A stretch of 64,000 bases of DNA, taken from the NCBI RefSeq assembly GCF_900102135.1, contig NZ_FMVJ01000017.1:1-64000 (forward strand), written 5' to 3'. The notes beneath the pieces were generated by a model. That model was not told the DNA's origin. It did no database searches and saw nothing but the letters and a program-made list of their open reading frames with translations. Source of the DNA: Microvirga guangxiensis. Lineage in GTDB: Bacteria; Pseudomonadota; Alphaproteobacteria; Rhizobiales; Beijerinckiaceae. A program made the translations under genes and the position numbers. How positions within the stretch are numbered: the stretch's first letter is position 1; every line of letters begins with the position of its first letter. This document shows positions 61,922 through 64,000 of the stretch, in pieces.

Positions 61922-62959
61922 ATGACAGCTTTGCGCAATCTCATCACCGATGTGGCGGGTCTCCGGGTCGGCAATGCCCATGACGAAGCCCTCGCCTCCG
62001 GCGTCACGGCGATCCTGTTCGACGAGCCGGCGGTCGCCTCCTATGCCGTCAACGGCGGAGCGCCCGGCACCCGGGACACCGACCTGCTGGAGCCGGATAA
62101 GGCTGTGCCCGGCGTCAACGCCATCGTTCTTTCCGGCGGCTCGGCTTTCGGCCTCGACGCGGCAGGCGGCGTGCAGGCGTATCTGCGCGAGAATGGCATC
62201 GGCTTCGCTGTTGGTGCGGCGCTGGTGCCGCTGGTGCCTCAGGCCATCACCTTCGACCTGCTCAACGGCGGCAACAAGGACTGGGACCGTTATCCACCTT
62301 ATCGCGAACTCGGTTACGAGGCCGCCAGGAATGCAGGTCTCGATTTTGCCCTCGGCACGGCGGGCGGCGGCTATGGAGCCACGACGGTCGATGTGAAGGG
62401 AGGCCTCGGCTCGGCGAGCGCCGTGACCAGTGGCGGCTACACGGTAGGCGCGCTCGTCATCGTCAATGCCTTGTCCTCGGCCCTTATCGGAGACGGTCCG
62501 CATTTCTGGGCGGGCGCTTACGAGGAGGGTGAGGAGTTCGGCGGCCTCGGCCACCCTCCCCGCATCACGGCCGAGATGCGAAAGCTCGATTGGAAAGGCC
62601 GCATGCGGGATGCTGCGCCTCCCATCTCGACGACCATCGCCCTCATCGCAACGGATGCCGTGCTGACCAAGGCTCAAGCCAAGCGGCTTGCGGTGATTTC
62701 CCACGACGGCCACGCGAAGGGCTTGCGCTTCGCCCATGCGCTTTTCGATGGAGATACGGTTTTCGCCGCGGCAACGGGCAGGAAGCCTCTGAAGGACGAG
62801 GCCGGAGATTTCATCGAGATCGGCGCCCTCGCCGCCGATTGTCTCGCGCGCGCCATCGCCCGCGGAGTTTATGAGGCGACCGCCCTGCCCTTCGAAGGCG
62901 CGCAACCGTCGTGGAAGGACAGGTTCGCAGGAAATGCCTTAAAGCCTGCTCGCGGCTGA
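61922..62959 (+). CDS. P1 family peptidase (DmpA-like)
   Basis: 345 residues. The self-processing Ntn-type family features are LITDVAGLRVGNAHDEALAS, the GGSAFGLDAAGGVQAYLREN block, and IVNALSSALIGDGPHFWAGA around the cleavage Ser/Thr site. Members are L-aminopeptidase/D-amidases or omega-peptidases; substrate unknown. GAGGGA abuts the ATG at 61922; a GTG at 61889 is an alternative. The last 21 bases overlap the convergent DUF6790 gene. Confidence 0.9.
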   Translation: MTALRNLITDVAGLRVGNAHDEALASGVTAILFDEPAVASYAVNGGAPGTRDTDLLEPDKAVPGVNAIVLSGGSAFGLDAAGGVQAYLRENGIGFAVGAALVPLVPQAITFDLLNGGNKDWDRYPPYRELGYEAARNAGLDFALGTAGGGYGATTVDVKGGLGSASAVTSGGYTVGALVIVNALSSALIGDGPHFWAGAYEEGEEFGGLGHPPRITAEMRKLDWKGRMRDAAPPISTTIALIATDAVLTKAQAKRLAVISHDGHAKGLRFAHALFDGDTVFAAATGRKPLKDEAGDFIEIGALAADCLARAIARGVYEATALPFEGAQPSWKDRFAGNALKPARG

Positions 62960-63475
62960 GAGGCGCGCAGGATCGCTTGAGGTGGAGCCTGCCCTGTACC
63001 GCAGCCACAGCAGGATGAAGCCGAAAACCGGGATCAGGATGTCGGTGTAAAAGATGACGCCTGCATTGCCGGGAGCGTAGTTGTGGGCCTCCACCATCTG
63101 CACCACATGGCCGGCAGCCGCGCCCCAGAGAAAGCAGGCCGGGCCGACGAGGGCGGCCAACCGCGCGCCGAAGCCGCCCCGGAAGGCCAGAAAACCGACA
63201 ACGGAGAAGCCGAGGCTGGCGAAGCCGACTTCCTTCTGGAACGGGCTCGTCTGCCAGCCGATGAACGAGGCTGCCATCTCCGAGAAGAAGACGTGCATGA
63301 CGAAATTGTAGAGGAAGGTGACGCCGAGGGCGAAAAACAGGAACCAGGAGAGCAGCGCCTCGGCGGCAACGCCCCCGCCCCGTTGGCGCAACAGCGAGAT
63401 CAGCGCTGCGATCAGTCCCAGCACGAAGAAGGTCAGGGTGAAGTTGCTCAAAAGGAAAGTGATCGTCTGTTCCAT
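62939..63475 (-). CDS. DUF6790-like membrane protein
   Basis: 178 residues with five or six helices (LLSNFTLTFFVLGLIAALIS, LLSWFLFFALGVTFLYNFVM, IPVFGFILLWLRYRAGSTSS) and a conserved middle block SFIGWQTSPFQKEVGFASLG. I match this to the DUF6790 family, common in Hyphomicrobiales, function unknown. ATG 63475 is preferred to an upstream extension (63511) on the basis of the hydrophobic start. It overlaps the peptidase gene by 21 bases tail to tail. Confidence 0.82.
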   Translation of the reverse strand: MEQTITFLLSNFTLTFFVLGLIAALISLLRQRGGGVAAEALLSWFLFFALGVTFLYNFVMHVFFSEMAASFIGWQTSPFQKEVGFASLGFSVVGFLAFRGGFGARLAALVGPACFLWGAAAGHVVQMVEAHNYAPGNAGVIFYTDILIPVFGFILLWLRYRAGSTSSDPARLSAASRL

Positions 63476-63660
63476 CACAGCCCCCGCGCAATGACGATAT
63501 GGCCTCGCCATTGTGGCGCACCCCTTGGGAGGCTGCCAAGCTCGCGGAACGCCTCCCGATCAAACAACGGAAGCTTTCCACATATCGTGGCTAGTTTTTC
63601 TTACCCAGCACGTCCGTCCACCGCCCCCCTGACAGGCTGTCTCATAAAGCGCGGGCAGCC

Positions 63661-63764
63661 CTCCTCCCCCTTGTGGGGAGGAGTTGGAGGTGGGGGTGTG
63701 AGCTCTAGCGTACCAAGGTCAGGAGCTGGCACCCCCACCCTAGCCCTCCCCACAAGGGGGAGGG
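63661..63764. repeat. Dispersed inverted repeat, family R2
   Basis: CTCCTCCCCCTTGTGGGGAG at one end and CTCCCCACAAGGGGGAGGG at the other, with C/G-rich inner arms. It is the same element as at 20122-20223, in the opposite orientation. Confidence 0.8.
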
Positions 63765-63920
63765 AAACACCCGCCATTTTCGTTTCCAGGCTGGCTCTGG
63801 GAAGCAGGCAGCTATACCTCGTAGGCCTCAGGATGAGGGTAGCGAGGCGGGAACGAAAATGGCCGGGGCAAGCCCGGCCATGACGGAAAGTGAAGGGTCT
63901 GCCCTTTCCAGGGCAGCCTT
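63765..63920. other. Gene-free stretch with an R3 repeat fragment
   Basis: No gene is evident. A fragment of the R3 repeat (CCTCAGGATGAGGG) lies at 63826-63839. The rest appears to be downstream sequence of the flavoenzyme gene that ends at 63921. Confidence 0.5.
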
Positions 63921-64000
63921 TTAAAACCGCTCTGCGCGATAAGGCTTCGGATCGACGACCGTCTGCGGCTCGCCCGTGATCATCTCGGCAAGCAGGCGGC
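63921..64000 (-). CDS. FAD-dependent amino-acid dehydrogenase-like protein, C-terminus only
   Basis: The 26 visible residues read LLAEMITGEPQTVVDPKPYR followed by AERF and the stop. This matches the C-terminal end of DadA-like D-amino-acid dehydrogenases and related FAD oxidoreductases (LLA-x-x-I-x-G-E then P-Y/F-R-x-x-R-F). Only this end lies in the window, so neither the FAD motif nor the substrate can be checked. Confidence 0.6.
   Translation of the reverse strand, partial: RLLAEMITGEPQTVVDPKPYRAERF

Overview
The window is 64 kb of GC-rich chromosome from an alphaproteobacterium, most likely a member of the Hyphomicrobiales (Rhizobiales), perhaps Methylobacteriaceae or Microvirga-like. 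Lineage evidence read from the sequence includes a NepR-family anti-sigma factor, a Usg protein, DUF3126, a CHCC zinc-finger protein related to the complex I accessory subunit NDUFS6, a Porin_2-type porin, a GTTC-N7-GTTC LexA box and GGAAC-N16/17-(c/g)GTT promoters. The genus is an inference. I see no prophage, insertion sequence, CRISPR array or rRNA operon; this is mostly core chromosome with short accessory stretches.

Layout. 1-5.2 kb: the end of the window cuts tuf (EF-Tu); upstream lie a subtilisin-domain autotransporter and the tRNA-Gly/tRNA-Tyr pair. 5.4-14.8 kb: housekeeping genes (RlmB-type and second SpoU methyltransferases, MHS transporter, tRNA-Thr, Tat-exported metallo-hydrolase, CutA, NAD kinase, a MaoC/CitE-like pair, flavin reductase, nitroreductase). 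15-20 kb: a YfhO-like membrane protein with an exported partner and a CBS-linker-BON protein. 20.3-29.6 kb: thrS, yidD, an orphan radical SAM protein, an IscU-like scaffold, folE, hisI, an MFS transporter, patatin, CBS pair, rhomboid. 29.8-37.2 kb: BTLCP protease, gamma carbonic anhydrase, DUF3126, cysE, enoyl-CoA hydratase, methyltransferase, hydrolase, a repeat cluster, a strong SOS promoter without an obvious gene, zinc finger, FAD monooxygenase.

37.2-41 kb is the most unusual part. It holds tRNA-Leu, an AT-rich gene-poor stretch with two intrinsic terminators and candidate small RNAs, then a stress-response-like cluster: a NepR-like protein, a single-domain response regulator, a stress-protein-like membrane protein, and several very small membrane proteins (24, 50 and 55 residues), one behind a putative EcfG promoter. 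41-54 kb: porin, acyl-ACP-synthetase-like enzyme, gpt, CinA-like protein, sfsA, FkbM methyltransferase, map, radC, PRC-barrel protein, ExoD, Usg, an XRE-cupin/GNAT pair, a formyltransferase-like protein, a 22-residue basic peptide and an HpaC-like reductase. 54.4-60.1 kb: a complete branched-chain amino-acid (liv) ABC transporter operon followed by its binding protein. 60-64 kb: ACT-domain protein, DUF1203, CcdA, P1 peptidase, DUF6790 and the C-terminus of an amino-acid-dehydrogenase-like flavoenzyme.

Three families of short palindromic repeats recur between genes across the window. Start codons were chosen from Shine-Dalgarno spacing and family length; several are alternatives to longer open frames. 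Functional names rest on motif recognition by eye, not on database searches.
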